Source of the DNA: RPQJ01 sp963754125
Lineage (GTDB): Bacteria > Pseudomonadota > Gammaproteobacteria > Steroidobacterales > Steroidobacteraceae
DNA length: 64,000 bases
Direction: 5' to 3'
Assembly (NCBI GenBank): GCA_963754125.1
Contig: CAVWEX010000014.1
Location: forward strand, 496,001-560,000
The position numbers and the translations under genes are program-made. The notes under the pieces are model-generated. The model worked only from the letters and a program-made list of their open reading frames with translations. It ran no database searches and had not been told where the DNA came from. Positions 25,750 through 34,824 of the stretch are shown piece by piece (positions within the stretch are counted from its first letter, which is position 1; every line of letters starts with the position of its first letter).

Positions 25750-26571
25750 TCAGGGCGACCGGGCCGCTGCGCCTGCCGGCGTCGTGAACGCGTAGGCGTC
25801 CATGGCGAGGACGTAATCGTCGATGCCGGCGTGGATACGTTCGGCCTCGAATTCGTCGCCAGCGGCGCCCAGCGCGAAATGCACCGGCAACAGGTGCTCA
25901 TCGGTCGGGTGGGCGCGGGCCGCGTCGGGCGCGCGGCGGCGGTAATCGACGAGACTGGTGACGTCCCGCTCGACGAGGCGCGCCCAGACCCAATCGGCGA
26001 ACGCCCGCACGTAGGCGGGTGTGCCGCACGCTTCACGCGACGCCTGGAGGTAGTCGCCGAGGTTGTGGGTGACGTTGCCCGAGGCGATGACCAGGAACCC
26101 ACGCTCGCGCAGCGGCGCGAGCGCGCGCCCAAGGCGGAGCGCCCCGGCGGCGCCGTCCCGGGGCTGTATCGACAGGGGAATCACCGGGACCTCGGCGTCG
26201 GGGAACATGAAGCGCAGGGGTATCCAGGCGCCGTGGTCGAGACCACGCGCGGGATCGAACGCGACCGACAGTCCCGCGTCCGTCAGCGCCCGGGCGACCT
26301 CCCGGGCAGCCTCCGGGCAGCCGGTTGCAGGGTAGCGGATCGCGTAGATCTCCGCGGGAAAGCCGCTGTAGTCGTGCATCGTCATTAGCTGCGAGGCTAT
26401 CCCGACGGTCGGTACGGCGGTGGCCCAGTGGGCGCTGACCACAACGATTGCTCGCGGCGACGGCACGCGTCCGGCCACGCGCTCGAGCGCGGCCCCGGCC
26501 GCACCGGGTTTCAACGCGAAAGTCGGTGCGCCGTGCGGAACGAACAGGGCGGGCTGGTAGGTGTTGCTCAT
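25750..26571 (-). CDS. Class III extradiol (DODA-type) dioxygenase
   Basis: 273 residues. Aromatic-ring-opening dioxygenase of the LigB superfamily, 4,5-DOPA-dioxygenase group. Metal-binding histidines in FVPHGAPTFAL, VVSAHWAT and GLDHGAWIPL, and the conserved SGNVTHNLGD and EHLLPVHFALGA. The true substrate is uncertain. It is divergent from a LysR gene, a common pairing, with an operator-like repeat in between. Confidence 0.88.
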   Translation of the reverse strand: MSNTYQPALFVPHGAPTFALKPGAAGAALERVAGRVPSPRAIVVVSAHWATAVPTVGIASQLMTMHDYSGFPAEIYAIRYPATGCPEAAREVARALTDAGLSVAFDPARGLDHGAWIPLRFMFPDAEVPVIPLSIQPRDGAAGALRLGRALAPLRERGFLVIASGNVTHNLGDYLQASREACGTPAYVRAFADWVWARLVERDVTSLVDYRRRAPDAARAHPTDEHLLPVHFALGAAGDEFEAERIHAGIDDYVLAMDAYAFTTPAGAAARSP

Positions 26572-26573
26572 GG

Positions 26574-26598
26574 CGCTTTGCGGGTTACGTACAAAGCG
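26574..26598. promoter_or_regulatory. LysR-type operator between the dioxygenase and lysR genes
   Basis: Perfect inverted repeat CGCTTTG - 11 bases - CAAAGCG, which contains the T-N11-A core of LysR boxes. It lies immediately upstream of the dioxygenase ATG and about 65 bases upstream of the regulator start, the expected place for self-repression and target control. Confidence 0.65.
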
Positions 26599-26662
26599 TA
26601 GTCTGTTAACTGTCTCGGAAATAGCCAAGAATCGCGGCGATAGTGTTGTCCGGAGAGCAACA

Positions 26663-27568
26663 ATGGACAGACTGGAAGCCATGCGCGTGTTCGTTCGCGT
26701 GGCCGAGCTCGGCAGCTTTGCCGCCGTCGCCAAGCAGCTCGGCGTCGCGCGCTCGGTCGTCACCCGGCAGGTCGCGGGACTCGAGGCGCACCTCGGTGCG
26801 AAGCTCATGGTCCGCAGCACCCGGAGCCTCTCGCTGACCTCGGCCGGCACGGCCTACCTCGAGAAGTGCCGCGTCATCCTGAACCTCGTCGATTCGGCCG
26901 AGACGGACGTCGCGCAGGAACGGGCGATTGCCCGTGGCCACATCCGGATGGGCCTTCCGCTCAGCTTCGGTCTTCGGCGGCTGGCGCCGCTGCTGCTGGA
27001 ATTCGCCGAGCAGCACCCGGCGGTCAGCCTCGAGATGGACTACACCGATCGGCGTCTGGATCTCGTGGCGGAGGGGTTCGATCTGTCGATCCGCATCACC
27101 GGTCGTATCGGTCCGGCGGATGTCGTGCGCAAGCTCGGATCGTGCCGGATGCTGACGGTGGCAGCGCCCGGCTACCTCGCACGGCACGGACGACCGCGGC
27201 AGCCCTCCGACCTCGCCGGGCACGAATGCCTCGCGTATGCCGGCGACGCGAGCCCGGGTACGTGGTCGTTCGGCCGCGGCGACGAGGTCGAGACTGTCGA
27301 TGTCCGCAGTCGCTTCAACGCCAACAACGGCGACGTCCTGGCCGAGGCGGCCGCCCACGGACTCGGGATCACCCTGGCGCCCGACTTCATTGCCGACGCC
27401 TACCTGCAGGACGGTCGACTGGAGCCGGTCCTCGGCGATTTCTCGCCCCCGGATCTCGGCGTGTACGCGGTACTTCCCGGCACGCGACACCTGCCGTACC
27501 GGGTCCGCGTACTCATCGACTTCATCTCGACGCGCCTGCGATCAGCAACACCGGCGCCTGCTCGGTAG
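26663..27568 (+). CDS. LysR-family transcriptional regulator
   Basis: 301 residues. N-terminal winged helix (MDRLEAMRVFVRVAELGSF, AVAKQLGVARSVVTRQVAGL, RSTRSLSLTSAGTAYLEKC) and a C-terminal effector domain (GHIRMGLPLSFGLRRLAPLL, DLVAEGFDLSIRI). The ATG at 26663 was chosen because the helix-turn-helix starts there. It belongs to the group that usually controls a divergent neighbour, here the extradiol dioxygenase. Confidence 0.92.
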   Translation: MDRLEAMRVFVRVAELGSFAAVAKQLGVARSVVTRQVAGLEAHLGAKLMVRSTRSLSLTSAGTAYLEKCRVILNLVDSAETDVAQERAIARGHIRMGLPLSFGLRRLAPLLLEFAEQHPAVSLEMDYTDRRLDLVAEGFDLSIRITGRIGPADVVRKLGSCRMLTVAAPGYLARHGRPRQPSDLAGHECLAYAGDASPGTWSFGRGDEVETVDVRSRFNANNGDVLAEAAAHGLGITLAPDFIADAYLQDGRLEPVLGDFSPPDLGVYAVLPGTRHLPYRVRVLIDFISTRLRSATPAPAR

Positions 27569-27606
27569 ACGCCGTCACCGCAGCCTGCGAGCCGGCGGGG
27601 TCGTAC

Positions 27607-28499
27607 TCAGGTCTTCGAAGCCCGGTAGATGCTCTCGATGGCCTGATCCAGCGCCGCATCGAACTCGGCGTCCGACTGCTGGGCGGTCAGGCCCTCGGTC
27701 AGCGCGCGCGAGAAGCTCGCCACCATGCCGCGCTGGCGCGACAGCCGCGCATTCGCCTCGTCGCGCGAGTAGCCGCCCGACAGCGCCACCACCTTGAGCA
27801 CGCGCGGGTGCGTGATCAGGTCGGCATAGAGGTTGTCCTGGGTGGGTATCGTGAGCTTGAGCATCACCTGCTGGCCTGCCGGCAATGCATCGAGCCTCGC
27901 CTTGAGGGCGGCCTTCAGCAGGTCCTCCGCCGCCGCCTTGTCGGGGCAGTGGATGTCCACCTCCGGCTCGATGATCGGCACGAGGCCCGCGGCGATGATC
28001 TGCCGTGCCACCTCGAACTGCTGCTCCACGACCGCGCGATTCCCGCCGGGTTGGCCTGCTTGATCACCGAGCGCATCTTGGTCCCGAAGATTCCCTTGGC
28101 CTTGGCCCGTGCCAGCAGCGCGTCGAGGCCCGGCATCGGCTTCATCAACTGCACGCCGTTCGCGTCGGCCTCCAGGCCCTTGTCCACCTTCAGCACCGGG
28201 ACGACCTTCTTGACCTCCCAGAGGTACTCCGCCGTCGGTCGGCCCTTGATGTCGCGGTCCATGGTGGCTTCGAACAGGATCGCCGCCAGGATCCGCTCAC
28301 CGTTGAAGCTGGGGCTCGTGACGATGCGCGTGCGCATGGCGTGCACGAGATCCATCATTTCCGCCTCGCTGCTCCATCCGGACTCCGGGATCCCGTAGAG
28401 CTTCAAGGCCTTGGGGGTGCTGCCGCCGCTCTGGTCGAGCGCCGCGATGAAGCCCGCCTGGGTGCGGAATTTCGCCTGCTGTTCATCGAACTTGCCCAT
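27607..28499 (-). CDS. Class I fructose-bisphosphate aldolase (frameshifted)
   Basis: Schiff-base aldolase of glycolysis/gluconeogenesis. N-terminal QAGFIAALDQSGGSTPKAL, PVLKVDKGLE, and after the shift PIIEPEVDIHCP, VMLKLTIPTQDNLY (Schiff-base lysine region) and VVALSGGYSRDEAN. The frame changes near 28036, where GIAAVVEQQF appears to have lost one base. Total 893 bases (3n+2), about 297 residues repaired, normal for this family. Likely one missing base. Confidence 0.85.
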
Positions 28500-28653
28500 G
28501 GCGGACCTCATTCAGTTGACGGTTGAGATAGGCAATTCTAGGCAACACGGACGCGTGGCGGTGAACGCAATAACCGAAGCGTCAGGCGACAGCCGCTGAT
28601 TTCCCGTGCAATGCGTCACTGACCCGGTCCCGCGGCGAGGCTAGGATCCGCCG

Positions 28654-29652
28654 ATGAAATCCCGCATGGATCCGGCCGGGCCTTTCTGGGTGATCGTCTG
28701 CGCGTGCCTGTTGGCCGCGGCCGGCGCGAAGCATCAGCCGGCGGGGACCGTCCTCGTCGAGGACCGGGCCGGGCTGCTTTCGGAGGGCGAGGAGGCGAGT
28801 GTCGCCGGCTGGCATGCCGCGCTGCTCGCCCAGTACGACATCGACTACCGGGTCCTGACGGTCGCTGGTCCCACGGACCTCGCAGCACGGGCGCTGCGAT
28901 ATTTCGAGGAAGCCGAAGTCGGCCGTCAGTCGCGGACAGGCCGCGGCCTGCTACTGGTCATCGATGCGAGTTCCGAGCGCGTGCGACTCGAGGTCGCCCG
29001 CGAGCTCGAGGGCGTGTTCGTGGACTCGTTCGTCGCATACGTCGAGCGCGAGCAGCTGGCGCCCTTCTTTGCCGCCGGACGCATCGGCGACGGCATCGTG
29101 GCGGCCAGCGAGCTCATCGCGGGCCGGGCGGAGGAGGCGATCGAGCAGGGTGTCCTCGATGAACGTGCAGCGCTCGCCGGCACGGCGGGCGCCGGGGCGG
29201 AGAGTCGGGCAGGGGTCGACGACGGTTACCAGCGGCCCACGGCGCGCGCCGAGGCCGATGGGGCTGCGCAGTCCTCGCCGCTCGAGACGGTCGCCGCCTA
29301 CCTCGGGGCCATGGCGGTCCACGACGCATCCCCCGACCACGACCTGTACACGCCCGAGACCCGCGCGATGCTGTCGGGCCACGTCGTGACCCGCGGCCAG
29401 ATGGACAACATCGTGCGCACGTATCGGGACTGTCCCGCGGCACAGGTGAGCCAGCTGGGCGGCTTCGCAGTCGTGGAGCATCCCGGCGATTCCGGCCGCT
29501 GCGCGCCGTGGTTCCTGGCGCGCGGTCCGGACGGCCTGTGGCGGCTCGATCTCCTCGTCATGCAGCGCACGGTTCGCTTCGACACGCGGAATCGGTGGCG
29601 CGTCGCCGCTCCCGAGAACCTCGGCGACTTCGCGTTCGCGTTCGACCGCTGA
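28654..29652 (+). CDS. Exported TPM-domain protein
   Basis: 332 residues. Signal-like N-terminus (PFWVIVCACLLAAAGA). A TPM (YgcG-type) domain covers residues about 35-170: VLVEDRAGLLSEGEEASVAG, QSRTGRGLLLVIDASSERVRLEV, FFAAGRIGDGIVAASELI. It has neither the membrane helix nor the glycine-rich tail of many family members. Instead a separate C-terminal domain of about 120 residues follows (WFLARGPDGLWRLDLLVMQR). TPM proteins act in the envelope in repair or phosphatase-like roles; function here unknown. Confidence 0.78.
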   Translation: MKSRMDPAGPFWVIVCACLLAAAGAKHQPAGTVLVEDRAGLLSEGEEASVAGWHAALLAQYDIDYRVLTVAGPTDLAARALRYFEEAEVGRQSRTGRGLLLVIDASSERVRLEVARELEGVFVDSFVAYVEREQLAPFFAAGRIGDGIVAASELIAGRAEEAIEQGVLDERAALAGTAGAGAESRAGVDDGYQRPTARAEADGAAQSSPLETVAAYLGAMAVHDASPDHDLYTPETRAMLSGHVVTRGQMDNIVRTYRDCPAAQVSQLGGFAVVEHPGDSGRCAPWFLARGPDGLWRLDLLVMQRTVRFDTRNRWRVAAPENLGDFAFAFDR

Positions 29653-29664
29653 AGGCGGCCGCGT

Positions 29665-31269
29665 CTACGACTCCAGTCCCTGCGCGTCGAGGTACTCGTC
29701 GTACGAGCCCGTGAAGTCGTTGAAGCCGCCGTCGGGCCGCAGCTCGATCACCCGCGTGGCGAGGCTGGCGACGAACTCTCGGTCGTGCGAAACGAACACC
29801 AGGGTGCCGGGATACTTCTCGAGCCCGATCTGCAGCGACTCGATGGTCTCCATGTCCATGTGGTTGGTGGGCTCGTCCATGAGCATCACGTTCGGCTTGG
29901 TGAGGATCAGCTTGCCGTAAATCATGCGGCCCTTCTCGCCGCCCGACAGCACCTTCACCGACTTCTTGGTCTCGTCGCCGGAGAACAGCAGACGCCCGAG
30001 CGTCGCGCGCACGAGCTGGTCGTCGTCGGCCTTGCCGGTCCAGACCGACATCCAGCTGAACAGGTCCATCTTCGACTCGAACTCGGCCTGCGGATCCTGC
30101 GGCATGTAGCCCGGCTGCGCGTTCTCCACCCAGCTGATACGCCCCTCGCGCGGCGTGAGATCGCCGGCGAGACAGCGCATCAGCGTCGTCTTGCCGATGC
30201 CGTTCGGGCCGATGATGGCAACGCGCTGCCCCGCCTCGATCGTGAAGCCGAGGTCCGTGAACACGTCGGCCTCGGCGCCGGGATAGCGAAACGACAACCC
30301 CTCCACGGTCACGGCCGAGCGGTACAGCTTCTTGCCCTGCTCGAAGCGGATATAGGGGTTCTGCCGAGACGACGGCCGGATCTCCTCGATCTTGATCTTC
30401 TCGATCTGGCGCCGACGCGAGGTGGCTTGCCGGGCCTTGGAGGCGTTCGCCGAGAAGCGACGCACGAACTCCTGCAGGTCCGAAATCTGGGCCTTCGCCT
30501 TGGCGTTCGACGCCTCGACCCGCTGCCGCGCCTGCACCGAGGCCAGCATGAAATCGTCGTAGTTGCCCGGATAGATCTTGAGCTGCTGGTAGTCGAGGTC
30601 CGCGATGTGCGTGCACACCTGGTTCAGGAAGTGGCGGTCGTGGCTGATGATCACCATGGTGGCGTCGTAGTCGTTCAGCGCCCGCTCGAGCCAGCCGATC
30701 GAGTGGATGTCGAGGTTGTTGGTGGGCTCGTCGAGCAGCAGCACGTCCGGCTTGGAGAACAGGGCCTGGGCGAGCAGCACACGCAGCTTCAGCCCCGGCG
30801 GCACCTCGCGCATCGTCAGGTTGTGGCGCCACTCCTCGATGCCGGCGTCGATCAGGATCGCGCCGGCGCGTGCCTCGGCGGTGTAGCCGCCGTACTCCGC
30901 AAACTTGCCTTCGAGCTCGGCCGCCTTCATGTAGTCGGCGTCGCTCGCGTCCGGGTCGGCGTAGATCCGGTCGCGCTCCTGCATCGCGTGCCACATCTCC
31001 GCGTGGCCCTGCATCACCACGTCCAGCACGCGCTGGTCCTCGTAGGCGAACTGGTTCTGGTTCAGCTTGCCCATCCGCATCCCGGCCTGCAGCACGACCT
31101 CACCGGCGCTGGGCTCGAGCTCGCCGCCCAGGATCTTCATCAGCGTGGACTTGCCGGCGCCGTTGGCGCCGATCAGCCCATATCGGTTGCCGTCGGAGAA
31201 CTTGACCGAGACGTGCTCGAAGAGCGGCTTGGCATCGAACTGGATGGCGAGGTTGGTGGTTGAGAGCAC
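29665..31269 (-). CDS. ybiT: ABC-F ATPase YbiT
   Basis: 534 residues, two ATP-binding cassettes. First Walker A GANGAGKST with a degenerate signature (PPGLKLRVLLAQALF), as in E. coli YbiT; second Walker A GPNGIGKTT with LSGGEKGRM. Walker B glutamates in LLDEPTNNLDI and LMDEPTNHMD. The linker has the YbiT motif SRFSANASKARQATSRRRQI. ABC-F proteins bind the ribosomal E site and modulate stalled translation; no membrane partner is expected. Confidence 0.95.
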   Translation of the reverse strand: MLSTTNLAIQFDAKPLFEHVSVKFSDGNRYGLIGANGAGKSTLMKILGGELEPSAGEVVLQAGMRMGKLNQNQFAYEDQRVLDVVMQGHAEMWHAMQERDRIYADPDASDADYMKAAELEGKFAEYGGYTAEARAGAILIDAGIEEWRHNLTMREVPPGLKLRVLLAQALFSKPDVLLLDEPTNNLDIHSIGWLERALNDYDATMVIISHDRHFLNQVCTHIADLDYQQLKIYPGNYDDFMLASVQARQRVEASNAKAKAQISDLQEFVRRFSANASKARQATSRRRQIEKIKIEEIRPSSRQNPYIRFEQGKKLYRSAVTVEGLSFRYPGAEADVFTDLGFTIEAGQRVAIIGPNGIGKTTLMRCLAGDLTPREGRISWVENAQPGYMPQDPQAEFESKMDLFSWMSVWTGKADDDQLVRATLGRLLFSGDETKKSVKVLSGGEKGRMIYGKLILTKPNVMLMDEPTNHMDMETIESLQIGLEKYPGTLVFVSHDREFVASLATRVIELRPDGGFNDFTGSYDEYLDAQGLES

Positions 31270-31418
31270 GGTGATCCGGGGCGCAGGGGTTGGGGACCCT
31301 TAAAGCCATGGGCTCGGGTCCGTGGAGGGTACAGGGGAGGGGCGGCATTCTAGCCGAGCGCGCGGCCGCAGGGAGGCCTTTCGCTTCGGGCTGCGCTTCG
31401 GGGTCGTGGGGCCGCCGC

Positions 31419-31424
31419 TATACT
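31419..31424 (+). promoter_or_regulatory. -10-like box upstream of the RNA methyltransferase
   Basis: TATACT, 41 bases before the TTG start. The -35 region is GC-rich and not recognisable, so confidence is limited. Confidence 0.35.
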
Positions 31425-31464
31425 CGCGGGCGGCCGGCGTCCGGCCGTTGCGCGAGGTGTCCTG

Positions 31465-32646
31465 TTGCGACTGATCGCCACCTGTCCGGAGGAGACCAAG
31501 CCGGCCCTGGTACGGGAGCTCGAGGCCCTGGGGGCAACAGACCTCATCCCCGGCTTTCGGGCCGTGAGCTTCGAGGCGACCGAGGCGCTGTTCTACGAGC
31601 TGCACCTGAAGCTGCGGACGGCGAGCCGCATCCTGCGCGTCATCAAGGACGTGCCGGCGAAGAGTCCGCAGATGCTCTACTCGCAGGCCCGGCGCATCCA
31701 CTGGTGCAACCTGTTCGACGTGCAGCACGGCTTCATGGTGGAAAGCCTGGGTACGGATGCGGAGGGCGGCGGGATGCCGCCCCGGCAGGTCATCACGCAG
31801 GTGCGCGAGAGCATTCGCGACGTGTTCAACCGTGAGCAGGGCCGCGCGCCGCCGGTCGAGCTCGCCGAACCCAGGGTGGTCGTGGTGGCCCACCTCGAGA
31901 ACGGTCGCTGCATGCTGAGCCTCGACACCTCGGGGAAGTCGCTGCACAAGCGCGGCTATCGCGAGCCGGGACACCCCGCGCCGCTCAAGGAGACGCTCGC
32001 GGCCGCGATCCTCATCATGGCGGGTTACGACGGCAGCCAGGCGTTCATCGACCCGATGTGCGGCAGCGGCACGCTTGCGATCGAAGCCGCCATGATTGCA
32101 GTCAGGAAGGCACCGCGAATCCACCGCAAGAAGGGCGAGTTCTACTTCGAATGGCTCAAGGGCTTTGATCGCGCGCTATGGCGCACCGTGCAGGATCGCG
32201 TGCGCGACGAGAAGCTCGAGGGGCCGCCCGCGCCGGTCGTGGCGTCGGACATCGACGCCGGCTACGTCGCGATGGCGCAGAAGAGCGCTCTCAAGGCCCG
32301 CGTCGAGCGGTACATGAGCTTCTCGACGCGGCGGTTCCAGGACGCAGAGCCTCCGGCCGAGCGGGGCCTGCTCGTGACGAACCTGCCGTACGGCGACCGC
32401 ATCGGCAGCCGCGAAGGCGACATCCGGCTGCTCTACGAGGAAGTCGGCGATACGCTGAAGCAGAAATTCAGCGGCTGGCGGGCCGCCATCCTCGCGGCCG
32501 ATGCGTCGCCCTACAAGGCGATCGGGCTCAGGCCGGGCCGGACGGTCCCGCTGATGAACGGCAGCATCCCCTGCCGGTTGCTGTTCTTCGATCTCTACGC
32601 GGGCAGCCGTCGAGGGAGCACTCAGGCCGATCGACGTCAACCGTGA
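31465..32646 (+). CDS. THUMP-domain class I RNA methyltransferase (RlmL-like)
   Basis: 393 residues, TTG start after GCGAGG. An N-terminal THUMP region (LIATCPEETKPALVRELEAL) is followed by a UPF0020 methyltransferase domain: KETLAAAILIMAGYD, FIDPMCGSGTLAIEAAMIA, and the catalytic VTNLPYGDRIGS (NPPY-like NLPY). This equals the m2G methyltransferase half of E. coli RlmL, which acts on 23S rRNA; the RlmK half is absent. Target not proven. Confidence 0.88.
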   Translation: MRLIATCPEETKPALVRELEALGATDLIPGFRAVSFEATEALFYELHLKLRTASRILRVIKDVPAKSPQMLYSQARRIHWCNLFDVQHGFMVESLGTDAEGGGMPPRQVITQVRESIRDVFNREQGRAPPVELAEPRVVVVAHLENGRCMLSLDTSGKSLHKRGYREPGHPAPLKETLAAAILIMAGYDGSQAFIDPMCGSGTLAIEAAMIAVRKAPRIHRKKGEFYFEWLKGFDRALWRTVQDRVRDEKLEGPPAPVVASDIDAGYVAMAQKSALKARVERYMSFSTRRFQDAEPPAERGLLVTNLPYGDRIGSREGDIRLLYEEVGDTLKQKFSGWRAAILAADASPYKAIGLRPGRTVPLMNGSIPCRLLFFDLYAGSRRGSTQADRRQP

Positions 32647-33143
32647 CTTGCGGTCGGACGCAGTTCGGGTTGCACGCGACTGCGTGCCCAGACCTGCTCG
32701 AAGTGTTCGATGTGACGACGGTCGATCCCTTCGTCGCTGTGCTCCACGAACCCGACCCAGCGCGTGGCGTTCGGGCGATAGGCGATCGCCTTGTTGTCGG
32801 CCATGATGTAGGCGCAGGGCTGGTCGCGGTGCTCGGTGGGCACGCATCGCATTGCGATGCAACTTGAGAGACGGCTGGCCATCTGCATGAATCGATGGCC
32901 CTCGCGCGCCGCGCGGATGGGCTCACGGATCAGCACTCGCACGCGCCCGTGGCTGCGCGCCAGCACGAGACGTTTCACGGGCTCCAGGAAGCAGTCCTGG
33001 TCGTAGAGCAAGGGCTCGAGGTCGGGCGTGTAGATGCACAGGCTGAGCCGAGCGTCGTTCGTGACTTCGCAGACCGCGGAACGGTAATCCTCGAGGGTCG
33101 CTACGACCCGCCTCATGCCCGTGATATCCAGCTTCATGCTCAT
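32637..33143 (-). CDS. DUF7931-type (phospholipase-D-fold-like) protein
   Basis: 168 residues. Pattern LSLCIYTPDLEPLLYDQDCF, then VKRLVLARSHGRVRVLIREP, and AYIMADNKAIAYRPNATRW resembles a single half of a phospholipase-D-like domain without a clear HKD motif; proteins of this type are catalogued as DUF7931. Overlaps the RNA methyltransferase gene by 10 bases (convergent) and is 25 bases downstream of the next minus-strand gene, so the two probably form an operon. Confidence 0.6.
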   Translation of the reverse strand: MSMKLDITGMRRVVATLEDYRSAVCEVTNDARLSLCIYTPDLEPLLYDQDCFLEPVKRLVLARSHGRVRVLIREPIRAAREGHRFMQMASRLSSCIAMRCVPTEHRDQPCAYIMADNKAIAYRPNATRWVGFVEHSDEGIDRRHIEHFEQVWARSRVQPELRPTASHG

Positions 33144-33168
33144 GCGTCGTCCGGTCCGCTAACGTGCG

Positions 33169-33621
33169 TCAGTTCAGGAGGGGCGGGGTGCCACGGTCGG
33201 CGCTGACCCGCAGTCCGGCCAGGTAGTAGCCGAGTCGCTCGTCGCCCCGGATGCACGCCTGCACCGCGGCGGCACCGGCCGACTCGAACAGGTCGATCAG
33301 CCGCCGGTCGGCCAGGATCGGGTCACATGCCGAACGGATGCCCGCGGGGAAGATCCGGTCCGCGACCTGTCGAAACAGATCGTTTCGCGCGTCGTCCGCT
33401 TCACGGCCCAGCACCACGCAGACCTCGCGCGTCGCGCCGATCGCGAACCACAGCAGCCAGAGCTGGCCCGGATCGGCCTTCGAGACGAGGTCCGGTCGGT
33501 CCCCGACGGCCTGGTTCCGCTCTGACTCAAGCAGCTGGATCAGGGCCTCGAGCGCCGGATCCAGGCCGCGGTTTTCCTGGAGCGTCGCCGAAGGCGCCCC
33601 CTGTGGATCGTCGAGACTCAT
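33169..33621 (-). CDS. Hypothetical 150-residue protein
   Basis: Not recognised. Helical throughout, with a hydrophobic stretch LWLLWFAIGATREVCVVLG and no signal peptide. Probably co-transcribed with the DUF7931-type gene downstream. Ends with GTPPLLN. Confidence 0.6.
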   Translation of the reverse strand: MSLDDPQGAPSATLQENRGLDPALEALIQLLESERNQAVGDRPDLVSKADPGQLWLLWFAIGATREVCVVLGREADDARNDLFRQVADRIFPAGIRSACDPILADRRLIDLFESAGAAAVQACIRGDERLGYYLAGLRVSADRGTPPLLN

Positions 33622-33769
33622 GATGGGGCGGCACTTTAGGGCCGCACTGCCGATCGCGCTTGTCGCGGGGCGGCATTCTTTGGTCCGGACGCGTCAAGCT
33701 CCGCAAATCGTTGCCGAATCGTCGGTCGCCATTAAGATGGGACCCGAGCCGAACCCTCGAGCAGGCGAA

Positions 33770-34769
33770 ATGCTGAACAATCCGACGGCCCTGGCGATGA
33801 CGATGGCACCGCTCAAGGAAGCGTTGCCGGAGTACGGCATTGACTTCGGAGAGCTGGCCCGGCGCGTCGGCATCGACCCCGCGCTGTTGTCACGCCCGGA
33901 TGCGCGCTGCTCCTCGAGCCGGATCCAGAAGCTCTGGCGACTCGCGGCCGAGCAGTCCGGCGACCCGCTGTTCGGCCTGCGGGTCGGAGGGCATGTCCGG
34001 CCGGGCATCTTCCACGCGCTCGGTCTCGGAATCGTCAGCAGCACCAGCGTGCTCGCGGCGCTGAAGCGCATCGAGCGCTACAGCAGCGTCGTGAGTACCA
34101 ACGGGCGGTTTGTCCTGATCCAGCGCGAGGGCTTGGCGAGTCTCGAGGCGCGGCGAACGGAGCACACGGTCGTGCCGATTCCCGAGTACCTCGACGCGAC
34201 GGTCGTAGCCGTGTGCCGCGTGCTTCGGCTGTGCGCCGGGCCCGCGGCGACGCCACTCGAGGTCCGCCTGCCGGACAGGCACAGCGCACCGGCCGCTGCC
34301 TACCGCGAGGCGCTCGGCTGCCCCGTGAAGTTCGGGGCCGAGAACGTCGCGCTCGTCTACGACGCACAGGTCGCGGCCCGACCGGTGCTGAGCGGCAATC
34401 CGGAGCTGGCCGCCGAGGCGGACAAGATGTCGCCTGCGCTACCTGGAGGGGCTGTTGCCCGAGTCAACGGCCGCGCGCGTGCGAGGGTTGCTGCTGAGCG
34501 CCATGCCGTCCGGAGACATCGACCAGGAGGAGATCGCGCGCGCGCTGCACCAGAGCCCGAGCACGCTCCAGCGCCGGCTGCGGGAGGAGGGCACGAGCTA
34601 CCAGCAACTGCTCGACACCACGCGGCGCGAGCTTGCGCTCGACTATCTTCGCGAAGGCCAGCACAGCCTCGCCGACATCACGTTCCTGCTGGGCTTCTCG
34701 GACCAGAGCAACTTCACGCGGGCCTTTCGGCGCTGGACCGGCAGGACGCCGCGGGAGTATCTGTCCTAG
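33770..34769 (+). CDS. AraC-family transcriptional regulator (frameshifted)
   Basis: N-terminal arabinose-binding-type sensor domain (LALALLSRPD-like start, PLFGLRVGGHVRPGIFHALG, ATVVAVCRVLRLC) and a C-terminal AraC helix-turn-helix pair (DIDQEEIARALHQSPSTLQR, SLADITFLLGFSDQSNFTRA, RRWTGRTPREYL). The frame changes near 34433 between the domains (next frame begins RYLEGLLPES). Length is 1000 bases (3n+1), about 333 residues repaired. ATG at 33770 was chosen; ATG at 33737 is possible. Confidence 0.85.
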
Positions 34770-34824
34770 GCGCACGACGCTGTCGACGGCCCCACGTGCA
34801 AAGTGCTGGATCCGACGCGTTGGT

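Noticed and set aside
29785..31263. 492-residue open frame opposite ybiT
   Set aside because: His- and Val-rich antisense shadow of a well-supported ABC-F gene; no motif of its own.
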